Of a DNA stretch of 64,000 nt, positions 45,162-55,502 are shown piece by piece (the first letter of the stretch is position 1; each line of letters begins with the position of its first letter). Made by a program: the position numbers and the translations under genes. The DNA comes from CAZWCE01 sp964632505 (lineage in GTDB: Bacteria; Planctomycetota; Planctomycetia; Pirellulales; Thermoguttaceae): positions 124,001-188,000 of the forward strand of contig CAZWCE010000002.1 of NCBI GenBank assembly GCA_964632505.1, given 5' to 3'. A model generated the notes under the pieces. It was given only the letters and a program-made list of their open reading frames with translations, was not told the DNA's origin and ran no database searches.

Positions 45162-46292
45162 TCATGTCATGCGGCGATGTCTGAGCCGATCGAGTGCCAC
45201 GGCGATGACGATGATGCAGCCGGTCACCACTTCCTGGACCCAACTGGCCAGGCCCAACTGAGAGCATGCACTGGCGATGATGCCGATGATCAACGCCCCT
45301 ACGAGCGTTCCGAAGATCGAGCCCTCGCCACCGCTGAGACTGCCCCCGCCGATCACGACCGCCGCGATCACCTCCAGTTCTTTCCCCATCGCCACCGAGG
45401 GATCGCCGACATAAAGCCGGGAGAACTGCATCAATCCCGCCACCCCGGCGGTCAGTCCCCCGATCATATAGATCAGAATCTTGGTCCGGTCGACATGCAC
45501 GCCGCAAAGGACGGCGGTCTGCTCGTTCGATCCGATTGCGAAAGAATAGCGTCCCAGTTTGGTGTATCGCAAGAGGAGGATCATCGCCAGCGACAGCAAG
45601 AGGAGGATCCAGACGCCGGGAGGCACCAGCATCCAGCGACGATCTTTCGGCAGCACGGCCATGATTTCCCCGAGGAAGGTCTCCGGACAGGTGATCCGCT
45701 GCGATTCCGAGATGCCCTTGGCCGCCCCGCGAACGATGAGCATCGTTCCCAAAGTCACGATGAAGGGGACGACTTTCAGTCGGGTGATCAGCAGTCCGTT
45801 GACCACCCCGACTCCCGCCCCGACGATGACCCCGAATAGAGCCGCCACCAGCGAGATCGCCACGGGAACGCTGACCCAATTGCCGAGCGTGAAAAACCAG
45901 CCGCCGATGAGGCTCATCTCCTCCGGCGCGCCCATCATATGGTTCAGCGTCCAGGCAATGACGACCGTCACCAGCGCGATCGTGGAACCGACCGACAGAT
46001 CGATTCCTCCCGAGGCGATGATCATCGTCATGCCGAGCGCCGCGATGGAAACGATCGTGCTCTGCAGCAAGATGGTGGTAAAATTCCGCCAAGAGAGAAA
46101 ATTCTCATTCATCCATCCGAGGGGGACCATCATCGCAAAAATGGAGAAAACGAGGAGCAGCGCCAAGAGCGGACCGAGGATGCGCATCACCTCCGGATCG
46201 ATCAGCGTGCCGGAGGACGGCACGGCCGCCCCCTGGTTTTCCGGGGATGAGGAGGAAACGGTTTCTTCTTTTTTCGGGGAGTCGTGGTTCAT
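45162..46292 (-). CDS. Ribose/monosaccharide-type ABC transporter permease
   Basis: 376 residues from ATG 46292; an in-frame extension to 46346 exists and no clear ribosome site supports either. The first ~32 residues are a Ser/Glu/Pro-rich cytoplasmic leader. The rest is the RbsC-type membrane domain with ~8-10 spans and motifs ASGGIDLSVGSTIAL, GVVNGLLITRLKVVPFIVTLGT, IGSNEQTAVLCGV and VIGGGSLSGGEGSIFGTLVGA. It forms the channel of the importer encoded with the two following genes. Substrate unknown. Confidence 0.93.
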   Translation of the reverse strand: MNHDSPKKEETVSSSSPENQGAAVPSSGTLIDPEVMRILGPLLALLLVFSIFAMMVPLGWMNENFLSWRNFTTILLQSTIVSIAALGMTMIIASGGIDLSVGSTIALVTVVIAWTLNHMMGAPEEMSLIGGWFFTLGNWVSVPVAISLVAALFGVIVGAGVGVVNGLLITRLKVVPFIVTLGTMLIVRGAAKGISESQRITCPETFLGEIMAVLPKDRRWMLVPPGVWILLLLSLAMILLLRYTKLGRYSFAIGSNEQTAVLCGVHVDRTKILIYMIGGLTAGVAGLMQFSRLYVGDPSVAMGKELEVIAAVVIGGGSLSGGEGSIFGTLVGALIIGIIASACSQLGLASWVQEVVTGCIIVIAVALDRLRHRRMT

Positions 46293-46380
46293 GATGGAAA
46301 CATGGTTGGAATGGGGGGAAGTGATTCTTTTAGGAGGATCCCACAACCGGCGAACGGAGTGAACCGATCATTCTCGCGAG

Positions 46381-47925
46381 CTATGCTCCTCCCATACCGG
46401 TGGCCTCCTGCATGAGTTGCTGTTCATCGATCCGGTCGACCGGATAAGCGGGCCCGAGCTTCCCACGGCACATAACGGCGACGCGATCGCAAATCCCCAT
46501 CAACTCCGGCAAATAGCTGGAGACCATCAGGATCGCCTTGGGCGTTCGTTTCGTTCCGTCGGCGGCCCGACCGCTGGCCAAGTCATCGATCAGCCGATAA
46601 ATGGTCGCTTTCGCGCCGACGTCGATGCCGCGGGTCGGTTCGTCGAGCAGCAGGATATCCACCTCGTGATGAAGCAATCGGGCGACGGCCACCTTCTGCT
46701 GATTGCCGCCGGAAAGATCGACCACTTTCTGTGAAGCATTTTTGGCACGGATGTCGAGACGCTCGATCCATCGCCAGGTCGCCTCGTTTTGGCGAGAGGG
46801 CATCACCCATCCGGCCGGTCCGAGGCCGTCGAGCCGCGAAAGCGTGACGTTATCGGCCACGCTCAGGGAGACCGCGAGCCCCTCCTCTTTGCGATTCTCG
46901 CTGACCATGCCCACCCCTTGCTTCCAGCGTCGCCCGGGGGAGGCGTAACCCTTCTTCCGGCCGAACTGGATTTTCCCGCCGGTCATGGGATCCAGCCCGA
47001 AGAGCACGCGAAGCATTTCGGTCCGTCCCGCGCCGACCAATCCCGCGATGCCCAGCACTTCGCCGCGATGCAACTGGAGCGAGGCCGATTGCGGTTTCCG
47101 CTCGCCCGAGACGCCTTCGATCCGCAGGACCACTTCCCCTGGAGTACGGGGGGAACGGGGGTACAGTTCCTCGACCGTTCGGCCGACCATCATCGAGATG
47201 ATCGCTTCGGTCGAAGTCTCACCCGTGATCCCGCTGCCGACCGATCGGCCGTCGCGGAGCACGGTGAAGGAATCGCTGATCCTCTTCACTTCTTCGAGAA
47301 AATGGGAGATATAGACGATCGCGTGGCCCTGATCCCGGAGACGCCCGATCAACTGAAAGAGGCGTTCGACATCTTGTTGGCTCAAACTGCTGGTCGGCTC
47401 ATCAAGCAAAAGGACCTGACAGCCGATCGCCACGGCGCGGGAGATTTCCACCAGTTGCTGCTGCGCGACCGAGAGACGGTGCACCGGCGTCGCCGGATCG
47501 ATATCGCCGTGTTCCAGTTCCTCCAAAGCACGCCGGGTCGTTTCGCGCATCTTCTTCCAGTCGAGTATCCCCCAGCGACTCGGCTCCATTCCCAGCAGGA
47601 CGTTCTCCTGGACGCTCAAATGAGGAACCAGCGACAATTCCTGGTAGATCATCGAGATGCCTCGATGCCGGGCATCGAGCGGATTTCGGGGAGCGAAACG
47701 GTTCCCGTCGAGTTCCATCGAACCGGCATCGGGAAGCAGCGCCCCGCTGAGAATCTTCATCAAGGTACTTTTGCCGGCCCCGTTTTCGCCGACCAGTGCG
47801 TGCACCTCCCCCCGCCGGACCTGAAAATCGACGCCGTCCAGAGCCAACGTCGCCCCGAACGCCTTACGAATGTCGTGCATCCGCAGCGCGACCGCATCGG
47901 AATCCCGGGAAGGAAATGGCATCAT
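46381..47925 (-). CDS. Sugar ABC transporter ATP-binding protein (RbsA-type, two domains)
   Basis: 514 residues. The first nucleotide-binding domain is complete: GENGAGKST, LSVAQQQLVEISRA and LLLDEPTSSL. The second has the degenerate Walker A GLVGAGRTE typical of RbsA/MglA, then DLSGGNQQKVAVARLL and LLLDEPTRGIDVG. The start has GAGG upstream (tandem ATGs at 47925/47922). It lies 21 bp after the binding-protein gene and before the permease. It powers import of a monosaccharide or similar solute. Confidence 0.94.
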   Translation of the reverse strand: MMPFPSRDSDAVALRMHDIRKAFGATLALDGVDFQVRRGEVHALVGENGAGKSTLMKILSGALLPDAGSMELDGNRFAPRNPLDARHRGISMIYQELSLVPHLSVQENVLLGMEPSRWGILDWKKMRETTRRALEELEHGDIDPATPVHRLSVAQQQLVEISRAVAIGCQVLLLDEPTSSLSQQDVERLFQLIGRLRDQGHAIVYISHFLEEVKRISDSFTVLRDGRSVGSGITGETSTEAIISMMVGRTVEELYPRSPRTPGEVVLRIEGVSGERKPQSASLQLHRGEVLGIAGLVGAGRTEMLRVLFGLDPMTGGKIQFGRKKGYASPGRRWKQGVGMVSENRKEEGLAVSLSVADNVTLSRLDGLGPAGWVMPSRQNEATWRWIERLDIRAKNASQKVVDLSGGNQQKVAVARLLHHEVDILLLDEPTRGIDVGAKATIYRLIDDLASGRAADGTKRTPKAILMVSSYLPELMGICDRVAVMCRGKLGPAYPVDRIDEQQLMQEATGMGGA

Positions 47926-47946
47926 CGATTCCTCATCATCAGGGGA

Positions 47947-49110
47947 TCACTTCGTCGCTTCCGGTGCCTCGGCCGAATCGGTTGCCGGAGCTTCATTTTC
48001 TTTTTGCTCCTCCCGGGACTCCTCCGGTTCGTCGACCTCGGCACTGTCGGGAGAGGGAGACGGCGTTTGAGTTCCGGGAATCGTCTCCTGCTGGACCGCG
48101 GCATCGACATGCTCCAGCGGATCGAGCAATACCTGGATCTCGGGATCGTCCATGTTCTCCCGGTTCACCACGACCGACCCGGAATCGATCCGCTTGGGAA
48201 CGTCTTCCCCTTCCAAACTCTTCAGGAGGGTCTCCACGCCCTTGTAAGCCATATAAACGGGGCGTTGGGCAATCAACGCGGAGATTTCGCCTTTTTCCAA
48301 CGCCGTGACCAGCGGTTCGGCGGTATCGAAGCAGACGTATTTCACCTTGCCGGCATGCCCCCGGGTCTGCAAGGCGCGGAGCATGCCGAAACCGGCCGAT
48401 TCGTTCGGCGCGAAGACCCCATCGACCTGGAGTTCACCGTCCTTTTCCAGGCTCGCCAGCAGGTTTTCCGAGACCGACTGAGCCCCTTCAACGTCGGCAC
48501 CGCCATATTGATCGTCGCTCACGAGATTGATTTCGGGATACTCTTCGATCGCGTCGATGAATCCCTGCTCGCGGTTCATCGTGCTGCCGGACCCTTCTTG
48601 ATAACGGATCATGATGACGTTGCCCTTTTCTTCCAACTGCCGGGCCAGCTCATGGGCGCCCTTGACCCCGCCGGCGTAGTTGTCGGTCGCCACGAAGCTG
48701 GTGTAGTCGTCGCCTTGGAGAGCAGAGTCGATGATGACCACCGGGATATCCATCCTCACGGCGTTCCGCACGGGATTTTTCAGGGCGGTGTCGTCCAGTG
48801 GGGCGAGCACGATCCCGTCGACCCCCCGCGTGATCATGTCTTCCATTACCTTGATCTGATCCTCGCGATCATCTTCGCGGAGAGGCCCTTTCCAGACGAT
48901 CTCGACGTCGTAATCTTCACCCGCTTTCTTAGCGCCTGCTTCAATCGACTTCCAAAAGGCGTGCATCGTCCCCTTGGGAATCACCGCGATCGTTCGTTTC
49001 CCGCCCGCCGACGTGTTCTCGGCTTTTTTACACCCCATGGGGGTCCATAAAGGCAAGAAGAAAACCAAAACAAAAAGAGAAAGCCCGAAGGTCCGTTTCT
49101 TGTTCATCAT
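47947..49110 (-). CDS. Sugar ABC transporter substrate-binding lipoprotein
   Basis: 387 residues. Tandem ATGs at 49110/49107 follow GAGAG. The signal peptide ends with a lipobox-like WTPMGC, so the protein is probably lipid-anchored. It has the periplasmic-binding-protein type I (ribose/LacI) fold: IAVIPKGTMHAFWKSIEAGAK, GVDGIVLAPLDD, VVIIDSAL, GGVKGAHELARQL, FAPNESAGFGMLRAL. An unusual Pro/Glu/Ser/Ala-rich tail of ~45 residues follows the domain. First gene of the importer operon. Confidence 0.92.
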   Translation of the reverse strand: MMNKKRTFGLSLFVLVFFLPLWTPMGCKKAENTSAGGKRTIAVIPKGTMHAFWKSIEAGAKKAGEDYDVEIVWKGPLREDDREDQIKVMEDMITRGVDGIVLAPLDDTALKNPVRNAVRMDIPVVIIDSALQGDDYTSFVATDNYAGGVKGAHELARQLEEKGNVIMIRYQEGSGSTMNREQGFIDAIEEYPEINLVSDDQYGGADVEGAQSVSENLLASLEKDGELQVDGVFAPNESAGFGMLRALQTRGHAGKVKYVCFDTAEPLVTALEKGEISALIAQRPVYMAYKGVETLLKSLEGEDVPKRIDSGSVVVNRENMDDPEIQVLLDPLEHVDAAVQQETIPGTQTPSPSPDSAEVDEPEESREEQKENEAPATDSAEAPEATK

Positions 49111-49371
49111 CGCGATTCTCTCATGAAAAAATGAAACACCGAAAAAAACCACCTTCTCGGCTCCCGAGTGGAGGTCGGTCCGATAAAACGCCAAATAGGC
49201 ATTCTAGCAGTTCGGTGGGAAAAAAGCAAAAATGAGAAAAGAAATATTTTGCTCGGAGCATCTCGCGGACGGACACCGCATCGAGAAGTGAATTCCCGCG
49301 ATCATCGGAGAGAGGGGAGGCCGTTTTCCGCAGATTCGACGGAGTTCGGCTCCTCCCGAATCGGTATCGGA

Positions 49372-50943
49372 TTACGGTGTTTCTTCGTCGTCCGATTCTT
49401 CGGGCGTTTCGGGCTCGACCGGCTCGGCCACGACGCGGAATCCGAGATCGCCGTACTCGCTGTACGGATCGAAATCGTATCGATCGGCACAGCGGCAATC
49501 CGTCGAGATGCTGTACCAACTTCCTCCACGTCCCACTCGCCCCAGCGTGCTCCTGCCCGAGCGAGGATCGACCACCGGTCCGTCCGGATAGCTCTCGGTG
49601 TAGCCGTCGGCGCACCATTCAAAGACATTGCCGCTCATATCGTACAGCCCGAAGGCGTTGGGCTCCTTTTGCCCCACTTCGTGTGTTCGCCCTCGGCTGT
49701 TGTTGAGGTTTCATCCATATTCGTCGTCCCAAACTTCCCCCCAATAGAAGGGCGTTTGCGTTCCGGCCCGACAGGCGTATTCCCATTCCGCTTCGGTGGG
49801 AAGTCGATAATCGAATTCGGAATCTCGCGAAGAAAGACGGCTGCAAAAGAGCCGCGCATAAAACCAACTCACCTGTTCGACGGGGCGATCCTCCCCATCA
49901 TATTTCGAAGGCGACCGGCTCATCACCGCTTGATACTGTTGCTGAGTCACCTCGTATTTGCCCAGGTAGAAGGGCGAGGAGATGGTCACCCGATGGACCG
50001 GCCCCTCGTCGCCGTCGCGTCCCTCCTCGTGTTCCGGCGAGCCCATGCGGAACGTTCCGGCGGGGACGTAAACCAACTCCATGCCGATCTCATTGACCAC
50101 GCATTGATTCTCGGGCTGGTAGACCGAGTTCCCCACGCCTTTTTTGTAAGTCAATTGCCGCAAACCGTCATCGAGATAGATGGTGTTGAATCGATCCTTG
50201 TAGACGGAATCGATGGTCGCTCCGAAATCGAGAAGCAACGTGAATACTTCGGTGGCGAGGATACCGCGGACGACATCCTCGTTTTTCATGGTCATCGCGA
50301 CCGGCAACTTTTCTCCGCGTTCCAGTTCGATCTTCGCGACATCTTCCAGCAACACCGCGAATTCGGCGTACTCGGTCTCCACGAGCAGTTCTTTCTCCTG
50401 GAAGGAACCGGTCAGCAGATCGCCGTTCGACATTTCGAAAAGGTGCGTCGGCTTGCTCGCATCGAGATAATCCAACTCCTCCGGTTGCCTTTGGAAGATC
50501 ATTTTCTCGATCTTCTCGCGCCGGACCTCGATCGTCGTGCCTGAGGACTTCATGCGGAACCGGACGGTCCGATCCCGAAACAGACCGCGCAGGGTGTTGG
50601 CGTTGGTCGTCACGAGCGACTCGAAACGGCTTTCCTCGTCGATCAGTAAGATGCCCGCGCATCGGTCCCCCGAGACGGTGCACTCGCCGTAAGGAGTCAA
50701 AATGGTGAAGTTCTCGTTCAAGATGGTCCCGCGAAGGACATCCTCGTTGCGAAAGTAAAGAAGATCGCAACAGGAAGAGCGTTTCTCGTCGAGAACGCTT
50801 TTTAAGGGAGTGAGTGCGGGGGAATCGCTCTCTTCTTTCTGCTCGTCCGCAGCCTCTTCGGAAGCATCCTTCTCCGCGGCAAGCGCGTCTCCGATCATGC
50901 CGAAACAAATCGCGGCGAACAAGATCCATAGAAATCGAGACAT
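49372..50943 (-). pseudogene. Secreted protein with formylglycine-generating-enzyme-like (SUMF1) domain, interrupted by in-frame TGA
   Basis: From ATG 50943 (MSRFLWILF, signal peptide to ~DALA) the frame runs to TGA at 49711-49713 and then continues in the same frame to 49372, giving about 523 codons. The first ~270 residues are beta-rich with repeated D-V-x-R-G-x-I/L units. Then comes the FGE/SUMF1 domain: FRMGSPEHEEGRDGDE, LGKYEVTQQQYQAVM, RLPTEAEWEYACRAGT before the stop, and NAFGLYDMSGNVFEWC and RVGRGGSWYSIS after it. The interrupted codon falls in the YGW-like position just before the GRTHEVG segment, so TGG to TGA is likely. It is a pseudogene, a sequencing error, or two separate polypeptides. 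Confidence 0.85.
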
Positions 50944-51526
50944 GGGCTGTTCCAAAAGGGGCTCCATCGGCGGGGAAGGGAATCAGGACCGATCCAAAAA
51001 GGCGGGAGGAAATGCGTCCTCTGGAAAGCGTTCATCGGCCGCTCGATTTTCCAACGGATATTCCATGTTCATCCACCGAGAAGACCGAATTTCGCTTCAG
51101 CATCGATTATCGACCGTTGCATTGGGAATGAACCACTCCCAGCTTGCGCAAATGCATCGGGCAACGCCGATTTTGTGAGTCTGAAACGGCTAGGGGACTC
51201 AATACGGCATGAAAAACGCGACAATCTTCTGCACTCTACCTATTTTAATAGAATGCCGGGTGATTTCAAGCAATCAATTCAATGGATCTTCCATAATCGT
51301 GGTGCCGCGGGAATAGCAACCATCGAAAATCGCCATGGTCTTCGTTTCAGATCGATTGCCCCCATTATACAATACTCATCAGAACAGGATCGGAAGATTC
51401 AAAACCGATGAAATGTTCCACCTTTGTAAGCGTGAGCTTCGCAACCATGGTGAAATACTTGTCCCCGGAGATGATTTCGGGTAAGGTTGAGATAGTTCCC
51501 GATAGTTTTTTTGGAGAAAAACCGAC
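50944..51526. other. Intergenic gap
   Basis: No gene supported in this 580-bp divergent gap. The right part is AT-rich, with a TATACA-like box near 51365-51372 preceding the beta-helix gene, but no good -35 box. Confidence 0.3.
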
Positions 51527-53607
51527 ATGTCAAGAAATAAAATGATTTTGAACGTCGACGGCCCGCCCTCGTTCTTCCGTGAATGCATGACGATTCTGGC
51601 GGTATTCTTCTTTGCCATTTCGTCCACGCCTGTCCCGGCCGAAGAAACCGGCGTGGCGGTGAACCGCGAAAAAATCGGGCAGGTCGCTTCGGGGGAGTTG
51701 ACCAACGCTCAGGCCCTCTGGTGGGGATTCGATCCGGAAGATTCCACCGCAATGCTGCAAGCAGCACTGGACAGTCCCGCGCAGAAAGTCGTCATCGCCG
51801 ACCCGGGTCGGCCTTGGATCGTCACGCCGATCGACCTCCCCAGCGACAAGGAAATCCTCTTCGAAGAGGGGGTGATCGTCGAAGCGAAACGCGGGGCCTT
51901 TCTCCCGAAAAATGCCTGTCTCTTCCGAGCTCGAGGCAGCAAGAATCTGGTGCTCCGCGGCCACGAAGCGGTGCTGCGCATGCACAAGGAAGATTATCAC
52001 CATCCTCCCTACGAGTTGGCCGAATGGCGCCACGCGCTGAGTCTGCGCGGTTGTCAAAATGTTCAGATCTTCGGTCTGACACTCCAAGAGAGCGGCGGGG
52101 ACGGGATTTACCTCGGCGTGGGAAAAAACAACGCCACGAACAAAAACATCCTCATTCGCGACGTGATTTGCGACGGCAACAATCGTCAAGGCATCAGTGT
52201 GATTACGGCCGAGGATTTGGTCATCGAGAACTGCACCTTCCGCAACACTCGGGGAACCGCGCCCGAGGCGGGCATCGATTTCGAGCCGAATCACCCCGAG
52301 GAACGTCTGGTCCGTTGTCTCTTGAGGAATTGCCTCAGCGAGAACAACGGCGGCCACGCCTATCACATCTATCTCGGCAATCTCCATGAGGAGTCGCCGC
52401 CTGTCTCGATTCGCTTCGAAAACTGTGTTTCCCGAAATAACGACCGATGTTCGGTCAACTGCAGCATGAATCATCGTGAAGGGAAGCCGCCGGTCACCGG
52501 GATGGTGGTTTTCGAGGATTGCCGCTTCGAGTACGATCGACTCGGCGGCATCTGCATTCGAGGAAACGTCGCGGATCGGTGCAAGCTGCTGTTCGACGAT
52601 TGCACGATTCTTCGCCCCGAGGTGCCTTCCGACGACGAAACGAATCCGGCGATCACCATCGAAGGACCGAGAGCCTTCGATCAGGATGCCGGCAACATCA
52701 CTTTCGAGGACTGCGTCATCGAGGGATCCCTCCCGGAGGAACTGCCGCTGGAGTATTCCGGTTCGGCCCTTTCGAAGTTGCGAAATCTCTCCGGTCGCCT
52801 GATCCATCGGACCGGAGAATCGGAAACGGTCTGGACGCTCAATGCCCGATTCCTTTCCCGACTCGCTCCCAAACAAGAAGAGATCCGAGAAATTCCGCCC
52901 TTCCAATTCCATCGGCGACAACTGAAGCCTCGAGAAGAGTTTTCCGACGAGCCCTCTTTCGGAATGCCTTTTCGGCTAAGAGGTCACGCCCAGTGGTTTT
53001 TGTGGGGCGAAAAAGGCAAGGAAGTGAAAATCACGGCCGAGTTCGAACCGGTCGGGAAAGCCTCGGCCCGCATCGGCACCATTGAAGTCGCCACTTCCGA
53101 TCAAGAGACGCATGCGTTGAAACCGAAGAAGATCAGCGAAAGCGAGGCGAATTATACATTTGTTCCCCTCGAACCGGCCCTTGCCGAATGGAGTGGCGGG
53201 AAAGTTCCTCGACGACCGTTCGCATTTCGTCGTGCAACGTCCCATTCGCCTGCCGAGCGGCCACGCGGGGAATGCATCTCTTTCGTCCTCAGGGAAGGCT
53301 GTACTTCGCCGTTCCCGGCTCGGTGAAGCGGTTCGCCGTCCAGGTCATCGGCGCCGGCAGCCAGGAACGGGTTCACGCCCGGCTGTTGGACGAAACGGGG
53401 CGACTTGTCGAAGAGAAGAAGGACATCGCGGCTCCGTATGTTTTTCTCGTCGATCGTCGAGAAATCTCGGATCGCCCGGAAATCTGGTCGCTTTCGCTCC
53501 AGAAGCCGAGTAGAGGAATTCTCGAAGACGTGACGATTCAAGTCCTCGGTATTCCCGATCTCTTCGCCGCCTCGCCGGAAAGTCTTCTAATCCCATCTCA
53601 ACCTTGA
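51527..53607 (+). pseudogene. Secreted parallel beta-helix protein, frameshifted near its 3' end
   Basis: ATG 51527 follows GGAGAAAAACCGAC. A signal segment MTILAVFFFAISS lies about 20 residues in, followed by a right-handed beta-helix region with repeats such as NLVLRGHEAVLRM, NVQIFGLTLQESGGDGIYLG and LVIENCTFRNTRG. The frame breaks near 53190: the second frame (GVAGKFLDDRSHFVVQRPIRL) looks protein-like to about 53260, and then the third frame (LFRPQGRLYFAVPG) runs to a stop at 53607. Two +1 shifts, or one shift plus ambiguity, are needed. It resembles polysaccharide lyase/hydrolase-type surface proteins. Either a decaying gene or assembly indels. Confidence 0.75.
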
Positions 53608-53656
53608 CCACCCCATCCGCGATTGTCTGTTCGACCCCACTAAAAGGAAGAAAAAA

Positions 53657-55432
53657 ATGATGTCGTTGCGTTTCGTCGTCTTCGCCTATCTGTTCTGGAT
53701 CGTGGCCACACCAGTCCTTGCCAAACCTTCGCACGCCTGCTTGGAACCGCTGGTTCAGATCTTGCTCGAACCGGAGCACTCTTTCGATTTGGATCTCCAG
53801 TGGCGACCGGAAGAAGGAACGGAAACATGTTCCCTGCGAATGCTCCGCGAGAATCCGGAAACATTCTCCTTGCGTCTGACCGCCGATTCCCGGGAGTTTC
53901 ATCTCGTACGCACCTTCGAGAGCTGCACACTGAGAGTGCCGTCCGGCAACCTCGTCTTCCACGGCAAGGGCCCTCTCGACACCAACCAGCCGGCCTTCAC
54001 GTTGTCGAACGTCGTCCAGAGAATTTTCAAACTCGGTCCCGAACTGGAAGGGATGGGGTTCTGGATGCGAAGCGGCAATCTCGGTGCCCTGCTTAATACC
54101 CTACACAAGATGGTCGATTTAAAAATCAGCGACTCCGACGACGGGCAGTTCGCGATCGAAGTTCCAGGCTCCGGCTCGTTGACATGGCAGCTCACCGTCG
54201 GCGAAGAAGTGGGCCGTTCGGTGGAGACGATCCCCACCGCCCCGAATGAGCAAATAATCGAGGTCCCTCGATCGGAACTGGAACGGACGCTCCTTCGCGG
54301 CGCGGTCCGACTCGTCGGAATCCAATACGAACAGTGGAAGCCCCCCGTTCTGGAAGACGGTAAAACCGAAGGGGACCACGGCATATTGGAAATTCGCGAC
54401 GGTCAACGGATCGTCACGCTCTGGGGCACGCCGCGGGAAATCGGGAAGCAACACGGCGCATTTCTCAGGTCGGAAATCCGCGACGTCGTCGACAGCACAC
54501 TCTACGTCGTCGGGCTGTTTTATAGTCTCGAAAAGGGCCGGTGGTTTCCCGATGCTCTTCGCGAAAATCTTCGCCGGACGCGACCGTTCATTCCGGAGCG
54601 GTATTTCGAGGAAATTCGGGGGATCGGCGAAGGGGCCAATCTCGAGGAATCGGAAATCTTGCTGACCACCTGCTTCCCGGAGCTGTTTCACTGCAGCGGA
54701 TTCGCTGTTTCCGGCAAGGCGACTTCCGAGGGCACCCTCTACCACGGTCGCGTGCTCGACTACATGACCGGCATCGGGCTCCAGGAAAACGCCGCTTTGT
54801 TCGTCATTGCCCCCGAAGGTAGAATTCCTTTCGCCAACGTCGGTTACGCCGGACTGGTCGGTTCGGTCACGGGCATGAACGCCCAAAAAGTGGCGTTGGG
54901 CGAAATGGGCGGTGGCGGCGAAGGAGCATGGGACGGCGTCCCCATGACGATCCTCATGCGCATGGCCCTGGAAAACGCGAACACCTTACAAGAGGCGGTC
55001 GACATCTTTCAGAACGCTCCGCGGACATGCGAGTACTTCTACGTTTTTTCCGACGGTAAGGATCGCTCGTCGATCGGGGTGGCGGCCTGGCCGGAGAAGA
55101 TCGATTTCATCGCCCCCGGCGCAGCCCACGAGCTCCTTCCGAAGCCACAACCGGATTGCGTCATCCTCTCGGCCGGCGATCGATACGTCACCCTGGCAAA
55201 TCGCGTGCAACATCGATTCGGCCGGATCGACCTTCCCGAGGCGATCGCCTTGATGGATGCCCCCGTCTCAATGGGCCGGGACAATCTCCACAACGTGCTT
55301 TTCGTGCCGGAGAAGCTCCATCTCCATGTGGCCAATGCCCGGGGCAAGAAGCCCGCTTACCAGAACCCCTATTTTCAATATTCTCTCGAAGCGTTGCTAG
55401 AAGCCGTCCCGGACTCCGAGAAAACCGATTGA
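53657..55432 (+). CDS. C45-family autoproteolytic acyltransferase/hydrolase-like secreted protein
   Basis: 591 residues, AAGGAAG ribosome site, signal peptide (~1-22, ending VLAKP). An N-terminal domain of ~210 residues (mainly beta, not recognised) precedes a C45/AAT-like Ntn-hydrolase domain. The domain has LWGTPREIGKQHGAFL, TTCFPELFHCSGFAV with the candidate nucleophile Cys, GTLYHGRVLDYMTG, and VGSVTGMNAQKVALGEMGGGG. Family members self-cleave before the Cys and hydrolyse or transfer acyl groups on amides. Substrate is unknown. It lies 49 bp after the frameshifted beta-helix gene on the same strand. Confidence 0.82.
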   Translation: MMSLRFVVFAYLFWIVATPVLAKPSHACLEPLVQILLEPEHSFDLDLQWRPEEGTETCSLRMLRENPETFSLRLTADSREFHLVRTFESCTLRVPSGNLVFHGKGPLDTNQPAFTLSNVVQRIFKLGPELEGMGFWMRSGNLGALLNTLHKMVDLKISDSDDGQFAIEVPGSGSLTWQLTVGEEVGRSVETIPTAPNEQIIEVPRSELERTLLRGAVRLVGIQYEQWKPPVLEDGKTEGDHGILEIRDGQRIVTLWGTPREIGKQHGAFLRSEIRDVVDSTLYVVGLFYSLEKGRWFPDALRENLRRTRPFIPERYFEEIRGIGEGANLEESEILLTTCFPELFHCSGFAVSGKATSEGTLYHGRVLDYMTGIGLQENAALFVIAPEGRIPFANVGYAGLVGSVTGMNAQKVALGEMGGGGEGAWDGVPMTILMRMALENANTLQEAVDIFQNAPRTCEYFYVFSDGKDRSSIGVAAWPEKIDFIAPGAAHELLPKPQPDCVILSAGDRYVTLANRVQHRFGRIDLPEAIALMDAPVSMGRDNLHNVLFVPEKLHLHVANARGKKPAYQNPYFQYSLEALLEAVPDSEKTD

Positions 55433-55502
55433 GTCGGAACCTCACCGAGTGTCTTTCGCTTCCTCCGTCGCTCGTTGACGAAGAAAAACTCGAAATCGAC
55501 AC

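Noticed and set aside
49700..49715. Selenocysteine at the in-frame TGA
   Set aside because: Only a 4-bp stem lies downstream, the family has Trp rather than Cys at this place, and no sel genes are seen.
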